Shown here in pieces: positions 23,136 to 34,390 of a stretch of 64,000 nucleotides of DNA. Both the position numbers and the translations under genes were made by a program. Each line of letters opens with the position of its first letter. The first letter of the stretch is position 1. The notes beneath the pieces are model-generated. The model did no database searches, had not been told where the DNA came from, and worked only from the letters and a program-made list of their open reading frames with translations. Origin of the DNA: Laburnicola sp. R22_1 (Eukaryota > Ascomycota > Dothideomycetes > Pleosporales > Didymosphaeriaceae); assembly GCA_014281115.1 (NCBI GenBank), contig JACONQ010000015.1, positions 558,001-622,000 of the forward strand. Direction: 5' to 3'.

Positions 23136-23730
23136 AGGACGTAGAGTGGCGAGATTGGTACTGGATGTTATTATTTTTGGGTACACAGGATTGAGCGGTT
23201 CTGAGATACAGAGGACGTGCATGAATGAATGGATGAACGTGCGCGTAGTCGGTCTCTAGGGAAGACATGTGAGATACAACCCTGTCTGTAGACTCCACAC
23301 GTCTTTTATTATCGTATATGGAGATGAGCGACCAGTGATTTTCTTGCTTGCATTCCCTCGGTCGCATTGAGTAACTCCAGGATGCACAAACATATGCTGG
23401 CACTCGTAGATATATATAGACACCAGCCTAGTTACCTACATACAGCTCGACACTTTGTCGCTGTGTGTTACCCCAGCATATAATAGACGCAGAGTTCCAA
23501 ACTCCCGCCTAATCGTGTTACGCTAGGATAACTAATCCTAAGTTAACTATACCTACACTTTTGCCGTGTAGCTGCAGTGCAGTGTTTATCTATTATATTA
23601 ATTAACATGTGAATAAAAGTGACTCACTCCTTCATTCAACCTAGCTAAGTAGTAAGTAATTAATCAGTCTATAAAAAAAAGGGAAGCAGATAGATAGAAC
23701 AAACAATAAGCCAGAAATGAGCAAAAAAAA
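23136..23730. other. intergenic stretch 3' of the Sae2/CtIP gene
   Basis: No gene is recognised. It is moderately AT-rich from 23,500 on, which is usual around tRNA genes. Confidence 0.45.
23722..23729 (-). terminator. RNA polymerase III terminator of tRNA-Phe
   Basis: Eight consecutive A on the plus strand (T on the transcribed minus strand) begin one base after the 3' end of the tRNA. This is the standard Pol III stop signal. Confidence 0.85.
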
Positions 23731-23842
23731 TGTCGCTTCTGTGGATCGAACACAGTACCTCCAGATTTCGTTCGGTAGAACCAAAGTTTGCCGCCAGAGC
23801 GGATTGCTTCAGTCTGGCGCTCTCCCAAGTGAGCTAAAGCGA
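23731..23842 (-). tRNA. tRNA-Phe (GAA) with a 40-nt intron
   Basis: Reading the minus strand, the acceptor arms GTCGCTT and AAGCGAC pair perfectly. The D arm (GCTC...GAGC), anticodon stem (CCAGA/TCTGG), anticodon GAA in a CTGAAG loop, and T arm (CTGTG-TTCGATC-CACAG) are all present. The intron runs from 23805 down to 23766, directly after position 37, the canonical tRNA intron site. The mature tRNA is 72 nt before CCA addition. A run of T residues follows on the minus strand (A-run at 23722-23729 on plus), which would terminate RNA polymerase III. Confidence 0.95.
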
Positions 23843-24596
23843 CTGGGCTTCTTTGATGGAGGAATTTTTGAGTTTGCAATTATATATCCGTGGCTGTGAT
23901 GGGTTGTGGGAGGCTAATAAGGGCTCTGGCACTAACGAAGCGTAAGCGAATGCGCCTGATTGGTACTCTAGGTGAGGGGAACACACTCCGTCACCCTTTT
24001 GAGCCATCATACCGAGATAGTGTGATGGTTTGGGCAGGCACACTTGTGGTACGAGGCATCTCGATTATTCACATTGGTTGCTTCTGCTTCTTGCACGCTC
24101 GAGCTTGATCGAACGTCTCAACACCTAGTGATATGATAATTCGGTGCCGTCTATGTGTAGCTTTTATGTTATTTGGCACGTGAGATGGCTTTCTATTCAT
24201 TACAGTCTCAATGTCATACATGGACCGATGGTCGATCAGAACCATAGGAATATAAGGACTGCAGTCGTTGAGTAGCATGGGCAACAGGTATTTGCCGCGC
24301 CACCATGTGTAGTAGTAGTAGTAGTGATAACTCGTATTGAGTTCTAGTGTAAGAAAAGAGCAATTCGATATTTCACGTTGGTGGAAATGAGAATATGACT
24401 TTCCAAGCAAAGTTGCCCTGGCATGATCCCGAGGCTTGCCAAGCCATGAGCGCTAACCGCCGTGGCGCGCGCAACACCAAAACACGTCCGCCACGACCAA
24501 AATCTCTACGCAGCCGCGAACACCCAAGTCACCCTCACCAACGCGTCGATTCTAGCCTGTCCTGCCTGGCCGTACACTCCTTTTCTTCTTTCTGAT
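23843..24596. other. intergenic stretch upstream of CENP-C
   Basis: It lies between tRNA-Phe and the CENP-C gene. A short GTA repeat lies at about 24,308-24,325. No gene is recognised. Confidence 0.45.
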
Positions 24597-27253
24597 ATGG
24601 CGCCCACACGAAAACGCGAAAATCGCGAGAACCAATTCTACGATGTCGGCGTGCAAGGAAGGTAAGACACTGGAAAACGCGGCCTGTATGATGCGTCGCA
24701 TAGCTAAGAATGATAGGAAAACCGGTATCACGCTCGAAGACAGAGGTGTGCGCGATGAGCATGGCCTCGAACCCATATCCGGCATCTTCTCCTCGCCAGA
24801 GAAGTCCCCTCCAAAGCGCGCATTCTCGAGTAGGACTGGAGGCACACTTTCAGAGTCAGAACCCATGGATATACAAGAAAGTACGCATAGTAAGAGGAGC
24901 AAGCGCTTTTGCGCCGCCAACGGCTTTCACAGTGGGAAACTGACCTTGGTCCCAGGCTCCATTCCAGACCTAGCCACGTCCACCAAATTGCTTCGTAGCG
25001 CCAGGACTCACCTACCGCCACCCAAAGCGCGCTCGCCTATGAAAACCGCGCTTGGATCTTCTCCACGCCGGCAGTCATCCATGGGGCGTCGAGCGCAAAC
25101 TACGAACCCCACTTCCAGCCCTTCGCGTTCTGCGTCACACCCTGCCATTAGTCGACGTCTTGACTTCGAACAGGAAGAATCCAGCTTGCAGGAAACACCG
25201 GCTTTGAGTGGATCTGGTCAACGGCGAGGGAATCGACGGAGCGTATACAGCATCGAACCGTCCCCAAGTCGTGCCACTAGCAGTGCCATGATGGAAGAAA
25301 GTTTACAGGAAGAAATTTTTGCGGCCGAAGATTCAGCAATGCTCAACGGTGTCGCGGAAGAAAGTGATCTTCCTGATCTGGGAAACGATACCGTTACAGG
25401 TGCCGAAGCGGAAGTGGAACCGGAGGCTGAAGTGACAGTTGACATAGAAGAGTCCGAAGTTGTCTCTGAGCCAATAAAAGCGCCTGCTAAAAGGGGCCGA
25501 AAGCGAAAGAGCGATGCCATTGAGCCTGCGGAAGCAGAAGAGGAGGCGCCAAAGCCGCGCAAACGAGGACCTAAGCCAAAAGCTACAGAGCCCTTCAAGA
25601 ACGGCAAAAAAACCGCGCCTGCACCCGTTGCACCCTCGCGCAGGTCTAAACGTGTCTCTGATATCACGGAACAGGAACCAAGCTCCATTTTGGAAGCCTC
25701 CGCTGGAGCTGCGGAGCAAGCCGAAACCCCACCTGTGGTAGCCAAACCAAGAGGAAGGCCAGCAAAGGCGAAACCGCAGCCGCAGAAACCGCAGCCAGAG
25801 AGTGTGCCCCCTACAAAGAAGAAGCATATGCAACAGGAGTCGGACCAGGAGAAGGAGAACGAAGTGCCCGTTTTCAAGAAACCGAAAATTGCGCCGAAGC
25901 CCAAGAAGACTGATCCTAAGGCGTCGGAGAAGAAAGAGAAGCACCTGACAACAGAAGCCATCGAAAGCGGAAAACTGGTCGATGTTTACGGAAAGCCCAT
26001 ATCAAAAGCTGAACTCGATCAAATGTCAGTAACATCAGTAGGCTCAAGGTTTGGCCGTGGTCGACATTTGTCGGTATATCGCGAGTTGGAACCAGAATCA
26101 GTGGCGCGCGTGGGACTGACTGGCAGACATCGTGTGGCACCGATCAACTTCTGGGCGAACGAGACGATTTCCTATGATCCCCGCGGCAACATGCAAGCCA
26201 TCGTTAAGAAGGAATTCCAGGAGCCTCCGCCCAGGAAACATAAGTCTGGACCGCCCAAAGGCAAAAAGAGCGCACTTGCTGCGGCTGAGGATGAGGAAGA
26301 GGATGAGCTTGAGCCATGGGAGGAGGAAGGCACTTTTGCTGGTATATACAGGGACTTCGATCCTCTAACGGAAATAACGACGGAGACGCTCGTCGAGTCT
26401 AGTAAGTGTCTTCATGCTATCAAATTGCAGTGAAAATCCTAACAGTGATAGCCCTTGGCTGGTCCCATAAAGGCATCTCACCAACTGATGTCGCCGACGC
26501 ATCATTCAAATTCCAGAAGCTGGCCTCGGCAGGCGACGAGAGTTTTCTAAGCTGGGGCTTCATCGAGCTTGATGCAGACCAGATGAAGCGCAGCAAGAAT
26601 GTGCGACGCATGCACATGGTGTTCCATGTCACGAGTGGTGCTGTGGAGGTCAAGATCCACGAGAGTGTGTTTACAGTACATCGCGGCGGTGTATTTCAGG
26701 TTCCTCGTGGTAAGTTCCTTTCCACTGTTTCCCTTTCTCTGTCTCATTCCAACTACCACACACATGTCTCTTTCTGTACGACGGCAGTTGTTTTATGCTT
26801 ATCCCCCGTGTCCTATCCGACGACCCCCGTGGCAATTGGCACAAGACCAACCGTCATGCTTTCATGTTGCGCGATGTTGCACGCTCGCCTAGGCAAGCAA
26901 GTTTGTGGCTGACATCAGTGCATTGCTGCAATTCTCCCATGCTGTGTAACATTGTGCCCTGCTCCGTCGTTCGCGCACGCGCATACCACTTCCCCGCCTC
27001 CCCGCCTGCTCCCTATGCTTCTTTTTCGCTCGTCTTTCTACTTTTGCTACTTCGCATCACTGTCGTGTTCCACTAGCCTTCACACCGCGCCACATCTCGC
27101 ATCCGTATTGATTTGGCGCTACGCTACTGTGCTTGTTGGGACCAGTCACTGACCTATTTCACAGGCAACAATTATAGCATCAAGAATGTTAGCGCAGGTA
27201 CGAGCCGCCTCTTCTTCGCACAGGGCCTCGAGTCGCATCCTGAGATCAATTGA
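24597..27253 (+). CDS. centromere protein C (CENP-C/Mif2/Cnp3)
   Basis: CENP-C binds CENP-A nucleosomes and builds the inner kinetochore. Four exons fit: 24597-24661, 24717-26401, 26446-26709 and 27165-27253, giving 700 residues. The N-terminus (NQFYDVGVQGR, then a TGITL block formed by splicing) is the conserved Mif2 start. A long Lys/Glu/Pro-rich disordered region follows. The CENP-C motif is clear (RHRVAPINFWANE, then SYDPRGN, about 515-545). The C-terminal cupin fold dimerises the protein (GAVEVKIHESVFTVHRGG, FFAQGL). The third intron is 455 nt, long for this genome. The acceptor of intron 2 could also be at 26430, but that would make a 29-nt intron, so 26445 is preferred; both keep frame. 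Confidence 0.92.
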
Positions 27254-30200
27254 TGAGACTTGGTTTCTCTTTCCACGGGAGACCTGACTCGTCAAATGCT
27301 CTGGCAAAGGAGCGGTGAGGAACGGCATCTAGCGGTGACGTCGACCTTTCCCGATGTGTGCTTCCAGGGTGATGTACGTCCCAGGGTCGTGGTTCTTGGT
27401 AGTACGATGGATGGATTGGCGTTCTGCTCGTGTGGGTTAGCTTGCGCGCCTATGTCCGGTGAAGCTGCGGTTCGCGCTATTGTGTGGAGTTGTCTGTGGG
27501 GCAGCTATGGTGGCTGCATGATGAGATGTTGTCGTTCATTCCGTTCGCTGGCCATACCTCGCCTGCAGTTGGTCAGGTGACTGTTTTCAAAAGTACCGTT
27601 CCTACGTATAGTCCCATCAGTGTAGAGCTTCTACATGTTTCAATTTCCTCATTCCACTACACGCGACTCTCACGCGTCGATTCATCATTTGCGATGCGAG
27701 CAAGTGTCTTTCAAACTTAGTACTCCTCACCGACTTTCAACTTTCTTCACCGCTCTCTTGGTTGAGTCTTGTATCCGTCCAAGACCTGCTGATCGACCCG
27801 ACTGCGCCTTGTTTCGCGCTTCAGAAGTCGGGTCGCCCTTGCCCGCTTCCGCCGTGTAACGAGTGCATCACAAGACACAGCGGTATCCTGGTGTGTCGCG
27901 GTGGTTTTGGTGGCGTATGTCGCTGCGTATGCGGTGGGACATTGGACGAAGCATGGGTGAGCGGCCGCGGAAGAGGGGAGTGGAAAAGCGGTGGAGGGGG
28001 GTTGTAATTGGTTGTTTGCGGGGAGTGATGGGGTAAGAGATGGTAATGTTGTGGGAGGGTATGGATGTATGCTGGTTGGGAGATGCTTTGGAGGCGGGTT
28101 GCGGGCTGGTTGGGTTGTGTAGTTATCGAATTAGATGACTAGAGATAGTAGGTGAGAAGTGATAGGTCTCAGCGTCGTTTCTGACAGCGCAGTGGCGAAC
28201 GACAGATGGGTGGTAGGTGCTGTGTCACGCTGGCATGCACTCAATTCAGCTTTTCGGTCGCGGTCGTACAATGGTGAGAAACGAAGACTGACGTTCTAGA
28301 CAGGTCTGTTGTGGTTAGTTGATTGGTTGGCTTACCTGCTTGCTGCGCTGTGATGACAGTGAACTTTCAAGCCCAGCCCGCTTCCCCAGATGCCGTGTAA
28401 CCGTCTGCCTCAGAATACATAGAAGGGTCGGGCCGCATCAACTGAACGGTGTGCAAATGAATGGGCAGTTTTTCGGGCTCCGCTTAGGTACCCACACAGA
28501 TCGATGAATAGGGATCTACAGCCTTCGTGCATATGATGACAATCCTACCCCATCATACGACTCGTAGAACGAGGATTCTTAGGCATACGTGCCTCCGACC
28601 GGGTTGCCCGAGCAAATCGTAGATCCCGGGAGTTGTGGCGTTAATGCGTTTGAAAAGAAAGAGGAGTAGAGCGAGGCGGTGTAGGTGCGTTGCTGGCATG
28701 TCTTTTGCTTCGTATCCGGTGAAGATATTTTCATTGGGGCGAGTAGGGGGTTTAGGGAGGCGGAGGTGGTATTGTATTTGTGGCTGTAATGATGTTAGTG
28801 TTGTGCGACGGTGCTGGGGGGTTTGGTTGGTCGGTGAGGTGTCACGAGTTTTGTGGAAATGCTGGCTTGTGGGGGCCTAATGGAGGTTGTTTCGCCTGGG
28901 AAGCCTTGCGGGGAGGAGATGGAGAGGAGATGGAAGGTTTTGGGCGGGTTGGCGGTCAGAGTTGTTCAGATTCGTCAAACGGTGTGGTGACATTCCATGT
29001 TGTTTGAAAGATCCGCTTTATCTGACGTCTAGAAGGTATGAAGAAACGACTCCTGGAGAAGACCTATTCTGAATGAAAATGCTCTACAACCACTGACTAG
29101 AATTTCATACCTACCTATGGTAAGGATGGACGACCGAGAACCATCTACAATCGCAAAGCCTCATCCACAAACATTGCTCCAGCCTCAAGCCTTGGTCACC
29201 CTTTCCGCTTCTGTGCATTAATCCACTTCATCTTAATTTCTAGTTCTCTTCAGCTACGACCTATTATTATCCCAAACACTCTCCCGAGGTCCTTTCCGTC
29301 ACCAGTTCATCAGCCACCTACCCCTGACATCGCACCTCGGTCGCGGCACCGTCCCAAGATCACCATCGCTTTCATCTCCGCTTCCACATGGCGTTCCGTG
29401 CGAACCCCTCGTAGCGCCAAACCTTCGACCTTAAGCTCTTGTCGCGAGTCGCCCGTACCTACGCTAATGGACGCCAAACTGCTCCGCGCCAACGCCATCC
29501 CGACTAGCTCGCATCATTTCCGGTCAATGTGGACGAATGGCGACAGGATGGTTTCGTTCCGCCATCGTAACGAACTTACCACAAGTCGTCCTTGCTAAAG
29601 ATAGACGTTTCAAACTAATTGTTTTGTAGGCTTGCTCACACGGTGGCGTTCTACTCGGGGCTTGGAGGTATCGGAGCATGAGCATGGGAACCAAGCAACT
29701 TCAGAGGGTGTGGAGAGCTTGTCGAGTCGACCCGCTGTCTTTCCGGTTCCGCAAAACACCAAACTATACCGAGTCGTGAACAGCCAGTTCGGACGCCCTG
29801 TCCATGCCATGTCAAAGTTTCGGTTCCGGGTGTGGAACCTTCCCCGCTAGAAATCTATCAGCCATGCCGCGGTTCAGCGTCATCGAACTGGTCCCCGTTT
29901 CATCATCCCAGCGGTTACACTTGATGCCGAGGAATCGTACCGTACATCATTTCACAACCATGGCCCCACCGATCCATGGGGAAACTACGCCATGGTGCCG
30001 ACTGCATCGCGCGCTCGAGCATGAACTATCGTGTCGCTAGCGGCTTGCCGAAGGAACTGGAAAGCTGAGCAAGAGCATGGCTGCTGCCTGCTCACTGCTT
30101 ACCTACCTGTGCTTGAAAGACTCGGTGATGATACCGCGAGAGAACCTTGTCGGACCATCGGAGCAATAGGTAAAGCTTTCCCGGCGCGTGGAACTCGGTG

Positions 30201-32748
30201 CCATGTAACAATTAACACACCAGGAGCCACACGAGGCTCATGCATGTCACACCTGACGTCGAGGCCAACGAACGCCCGAGCATCGTTTTGCCCTCCCCAC
30301 CCGTCTCACCACCGAACCTGTGCGGTGCCATGTAAACCTGTTTGACACAACGGTGACATGCACGGCCATGCTGAATGAAGCAGTCGCCAAACCCTCGGGC
30401 TCATTTCGCTTCTGCGAGACATGTCTCTATCCATGTACCTTATGTTGGTAGGCTCGCCGCACTTGCATGAATCAGAAAAGTCGTCGAACATGTTCGCAGG
30501 AGGGAGCCTTCCGTCGTCCGACATTGTGGATCGCGAGGTCTCCTTCTGTCCGCGCCGTTGCGCCGCGCACCGCAGTCATCTACCGGTATCCGTCCGCAAA
30601 GCCCCCGGCCCGCTGCCCCCCTTTTGTGCCTCCAACCCGAGGTACCATACCTCTTCCATCCATAGCATGGCTTCCGAGTGCGCTTCCACCGTTCCATGGC
30701 GACGGGCGCCGTCTCAGCGTGAAGGTGGTGTCATGCTTCGCTTGGCTGCGAACGAACAAGTTGGGCTGGCCGCTGAATCATGAATGCCGAAACCGAATGC
30801 CAATTCCCTCAACGCCAAGTTGCCGACCAGCAAACAACAGGATGAAACGACATCAGCAGCATTGCTTCAAGAATGACATCCACTCCAATAAATGTCCACC
30901 AAGCACCTACTTTCTAGCCCTCTACTCGCCCAATGTGAACCATTCTCCACGATATGTCACTTGTCACAGATTCCAAAAAACACCCCCGCCCGCCCAAAAC
31001 GCGCGTTTCATCATGCGTCCAAGAAAAGAAACAACCACAGATGCATGATGGCCTCGGGCGATCTCCCTTCCCACCCGCAAGGTTCCCATCGTATCTCCCA
31101 AAACAAAAACAAAAACCCTCCAAGCTCAAGCCCTTGTCCCCGTAAACCCAGCTCCCATGGGGAACCCTGCAGCGAGAACGCTCCGAAAATTCGCCTGCAA
31201 GCGCAACCCGCAAGCGGGAAATTTTTTCACACCATCCCAACCAACCCCCCCTCCAAGCAACCGCACCGGCACCCCTCGTCTCGTCTCGTCTCGTCCGTCA
31301 CCCTGGGCATTTTCGGCTACCTACATATGTACCTGGGTATGTAGCCGCTTGCTTCCGCCTCCGCTTTCCCAATGTTCATACGTAAAATTTGTATGACTCA
31401 TCCCCCTCGCGAGCAAGCGGGCGGCCCCCCGTCACGGTCCCAGAAAAAAAGAAGCGGACAGTGACTCGCCCTCGCAGCCCTACCCGTCCATCACGACTCA
31501 AGCCCATACGCGGGCGCGGCCGCGGGCGCAGCGTCCGTCGCACAGTCCGCCACTATTCGAACAAAAAAGTGAGGCAAGCAAAAGAAAGGAGGCTGAGCCA
31601 GACAGAAATGCTACCCAACGCGATGAAAGAAACTAGGTCCAGCACGGTACGCAATGAGATGAGCCACACAGTACCGGTAGTCTATGGAAGCAAGATGATG
31701 TGATGGATGCATGAACAGATAGTTAGTAGCGGTGGCAGTGGTGGACAACGCAGAGGCCGCGCGCCACGTAACTGACCGCCACATTCTCTCCATGCCTCCC
31801 CTCCAGTAAAGTGAATACGTCATCGGTCGGCGGAGCAGCCTTCACCGCTCTCTCGTTCTCTCTCTGTCTCTGTCAAGATTCCACAGCACCCTGCTTTTTC
31901 TCCCAGCGAGCGAACAAGCGTGGCCGAGGCTTCTCCGCGGCCATGGTGTGTTGGGGCCGAGCGTGGGAGGTGGAACAATATCTCGCCAGATAGTAGATTG
32001 ATAGATAGTATATGCGTTCCATAATACCAACAACGGTGATTCTGCATTTTTGGCGCGTACCAGCTATGCCTAACAAGTTTCTAATAGATATATGTATGCC
32101 TCGGAAGAAGTGAACTGAAAAGATTTTTTCCGCCTTGGTCGGATGCGCTGCGCTACCTCGTTCCCGCTGTAGATACGGTATGCTTCAAACAATGATACTC
32201 AAAAACAAATGCTTGAATGGAAAATATATACCCAGGAAAAGGAAAACAAGAAGAAGAAACCGCTGCAAATGCACAATCGTGAGCGCTACCGCTAATATGG
32301 TATATCTATAAGAACAATGGGTGAAAGCAGACCAGGATCCCAAAGAAAAAGCAGACGCTATGATGTTGTAAACCAGACGAAGAGACCAAGGAGATAAGGA
32401 GAGTAAGAAACACGCCACCCACGCTAAATGCCACAACCGTAGGTGCCGCCGTTTTGTAGATGCGAAAAGTTGACGCTGAAGCCACCATGTCTTGAGTTCC
32501 AGGTCGTTATGCAACAGCACTCCGTCCTATACCAACCAGTCCTAATATACCGAGTGTACATGCCGTCACTGGTTGTTGTTCCCTTATATACCATCCAACC
32601 GCCAATATGCTCCGTATTAAGTCCACGCTCTTTTGCGGTCCCTGCCCGAAAAGACAATGTTCAAGCTTGCTCTTCCAAGCGTGTCGTTGGCACGCTGTCA
32701 TCAGAAGGCCATGTTATACTGGAAGTTGGGTATAGCATGGAATATCCA
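27254..32748. other. 5.5-kb gap without a recognised gene
   Basis: This gap lies between the convergent ends of CENP-C (+) and the SANT/Myb gene (-). Many small frames exist on both strands, none longer than about 190 codons. None shows a domain, a consistent exon chain or a compelling start. A GGGAGG/GTGG-rich segment lies around 27,890-28,110 and 28,740-28,960. A TCTCG run lies at 31,280-31,296. Non-coding transcripts or a poorly conserved gene cannot be excluded. Confidence 0.5.
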
Positions 32749-34390
32749 TCACGCTGTGGAGGTCGGTGGATCGGCCGTTGCCCGTTCTGCTTCGTCTGCG
32801 TCCCCTATGCTCCTTCTCAAGCTCTTCACGCTCCCGGTGCCACTGCGTTGCGACACTCGATCGGGGCTCCTCCCACTCAGACTTCTGGCGTCCGCTTCTG
32901 CCTGCAAACCTTGCACACCCTCGTCTTCTCGCTTCCTCTTCCCGAACGCCTCACTCAATGGTCCCTCTTCTTCCCTCTTGATGTTGGTGTCAGGGGCAGG
33001 CGCTGTTCTGGCTCCACTGACAAGGTCGGCCTCGGACCGGGGGTGGATTTGTGGCAGGGTTGGGCCGAGCTGAGGCGGTACACTGTTCCTCGCCCGCCTT
33101 TGACTGAATGAGCTGTCCCTACTTCGTCCCTGGCTTGATCCACTGTCGGACCGCTGGTGGTAGGAGTGGGACCGGCCCGGCGGTAGTGGAGGTGGTTGTT
33201 GATGTTGTTGTGGTGCGGTTGGAGGAGGATGAGGCATCAGCTGGGCCGCATTTGCAGGTGTGAAGCCATGGGATGTGGGTACTTGAGCTTGTACAAATGA
33301 AGGGGGGGGAGGCGGTGGTTGCCCCGACACGGGTACAGGCACAGCCGACGCGTTGGGCGGAGAGTTGAGGCCTGTACCCGTTGCCGAAGGATGTAGTTGA
33401 AAGACGGGAGCATTCGCACGTGCGCTCATTTCTTGCTCTCCTAGCTGCCAGTGCATCGACTCAGCCGAGCGCCACGGGATGCCCATTTCCGTGGCCACCT
33501 TCTGCCACATCTGGTCCTTGAATCTGCGTCGAAGTCAGCACACGAAATTGAATTCAACGCCACAAACCCAGTAAGCATACAGTGGGGTGTTGATGAGGCG
33601 TGCGTGGGGTTGCTCGTACACCAAACGTTTCAGGGAGGAACGATGGATGACCAAATAGCGGGATACCGCGAACATGGTTGCGAGATGCTGGCGGATGCAG
33701 GAAGGCGCGTAGTACATACCGAGCGTAAAGGCGCGCGAGTTTGTTCTTTTTCTCCTCGTCCCATACCGCCCGCTTTTCCAAATAGTTTTGGTAGCGCAAT
33801 CGGCACGAAATGGAGCTTCTTCCCGGGAGGCGCTTCGCAATATCGTCCCATTTCATACCTTGTCCTCGTAATTCAATGGTAAGGTTGTCCTCTTCCGGTG
33901 TCCATTTGGATTGCTTCTTTGCTGGACTCTCCTCGGCAAGTGGTGTCTGCGAGCTTGCTCTCTTGAGCATCTGTGACGGAGGTGATACGTTCGCGCCTGT
34001 CGATCCTTGCGGCATCATGGATGTGACGGAAGCCCCAGAGTAGAGAGGTCGAAACTGTGGCGGCGGGCCTGGTTCCTGGTGTCGATGCAGTTCTGAGATC
34101 GCGGGAAGCACTGGTCCACCTTGCATCGACGCAGTAGACGTGGGTCCCTGTGCCACATAGGCTGTTGTGATGCCATATCCTGGCGAGGAGGTCACATAAA
34201 CTGGTGTTGCAGCGATGTGACCAGGCGATGGCGTGGCGTAAGCGGGAGGCTGGCTGTATGCTGAGGGAGCAGCTGTGACGGAGGTGAATGTTCTTGTTCC
34301 TCCAGTAGATGTTGAAGCTACTGAGAGGGGACTCTTCTTGCTCGCCGGGGACTCTGAGCCCCGCGGCTCGATGAGCAGATTGATATCCAC
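32749..34390 (-). CDS. SANT/Myb DNA-binding domain protein (start codon unresolved)
   Basis: Likely a transcription regulator. Exons are 34390-33720 and 33523-32749 with a 196-nt intron (GTATGT donor, CAG acceptor). Read from 34390, this makes 481 residues. About residues 165-235 form the SANT/Myb region (SKWTPEEDNLTIELRGQGMK, then WDDIAKRLPGRSSISCRLRY), and a second, weaker helix block (FKDQMWQKVATEMG) follows the splice. The rest is low-complexity: Ser/Thr/Pro-rich before, Pro/Gln-rich after. The frame at 34390 begins with GTG, and no ATG lies in this frame back to the stop at 34565. A start in an upstream exon is therefore likely and is not included here. No specific target genes can be named. 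Confidence 0.72.

Noticed and set aside
25218..25961. 247-codon minus-strand frame inside CENP-C
   Set aside because: It is antisense to a verified gene; its Gly/Ser/Phe-rich composition mirrors Lys/Pro/Glu codons on the plus strand.
26402..26430. 29-nt intron option in CENP-C
   Set aside because: It keeps frame but is shorter than plausible for a spliceosomal intron; the 44-nt option ending at 26445 is preferred.
32443..33111. 222-codon plus-strand frame near the Myb gene 3' end
   Set aside because: It is mostly antisense to the Pro/Gln/Ser-rich Myb C-terminus, with no domain.
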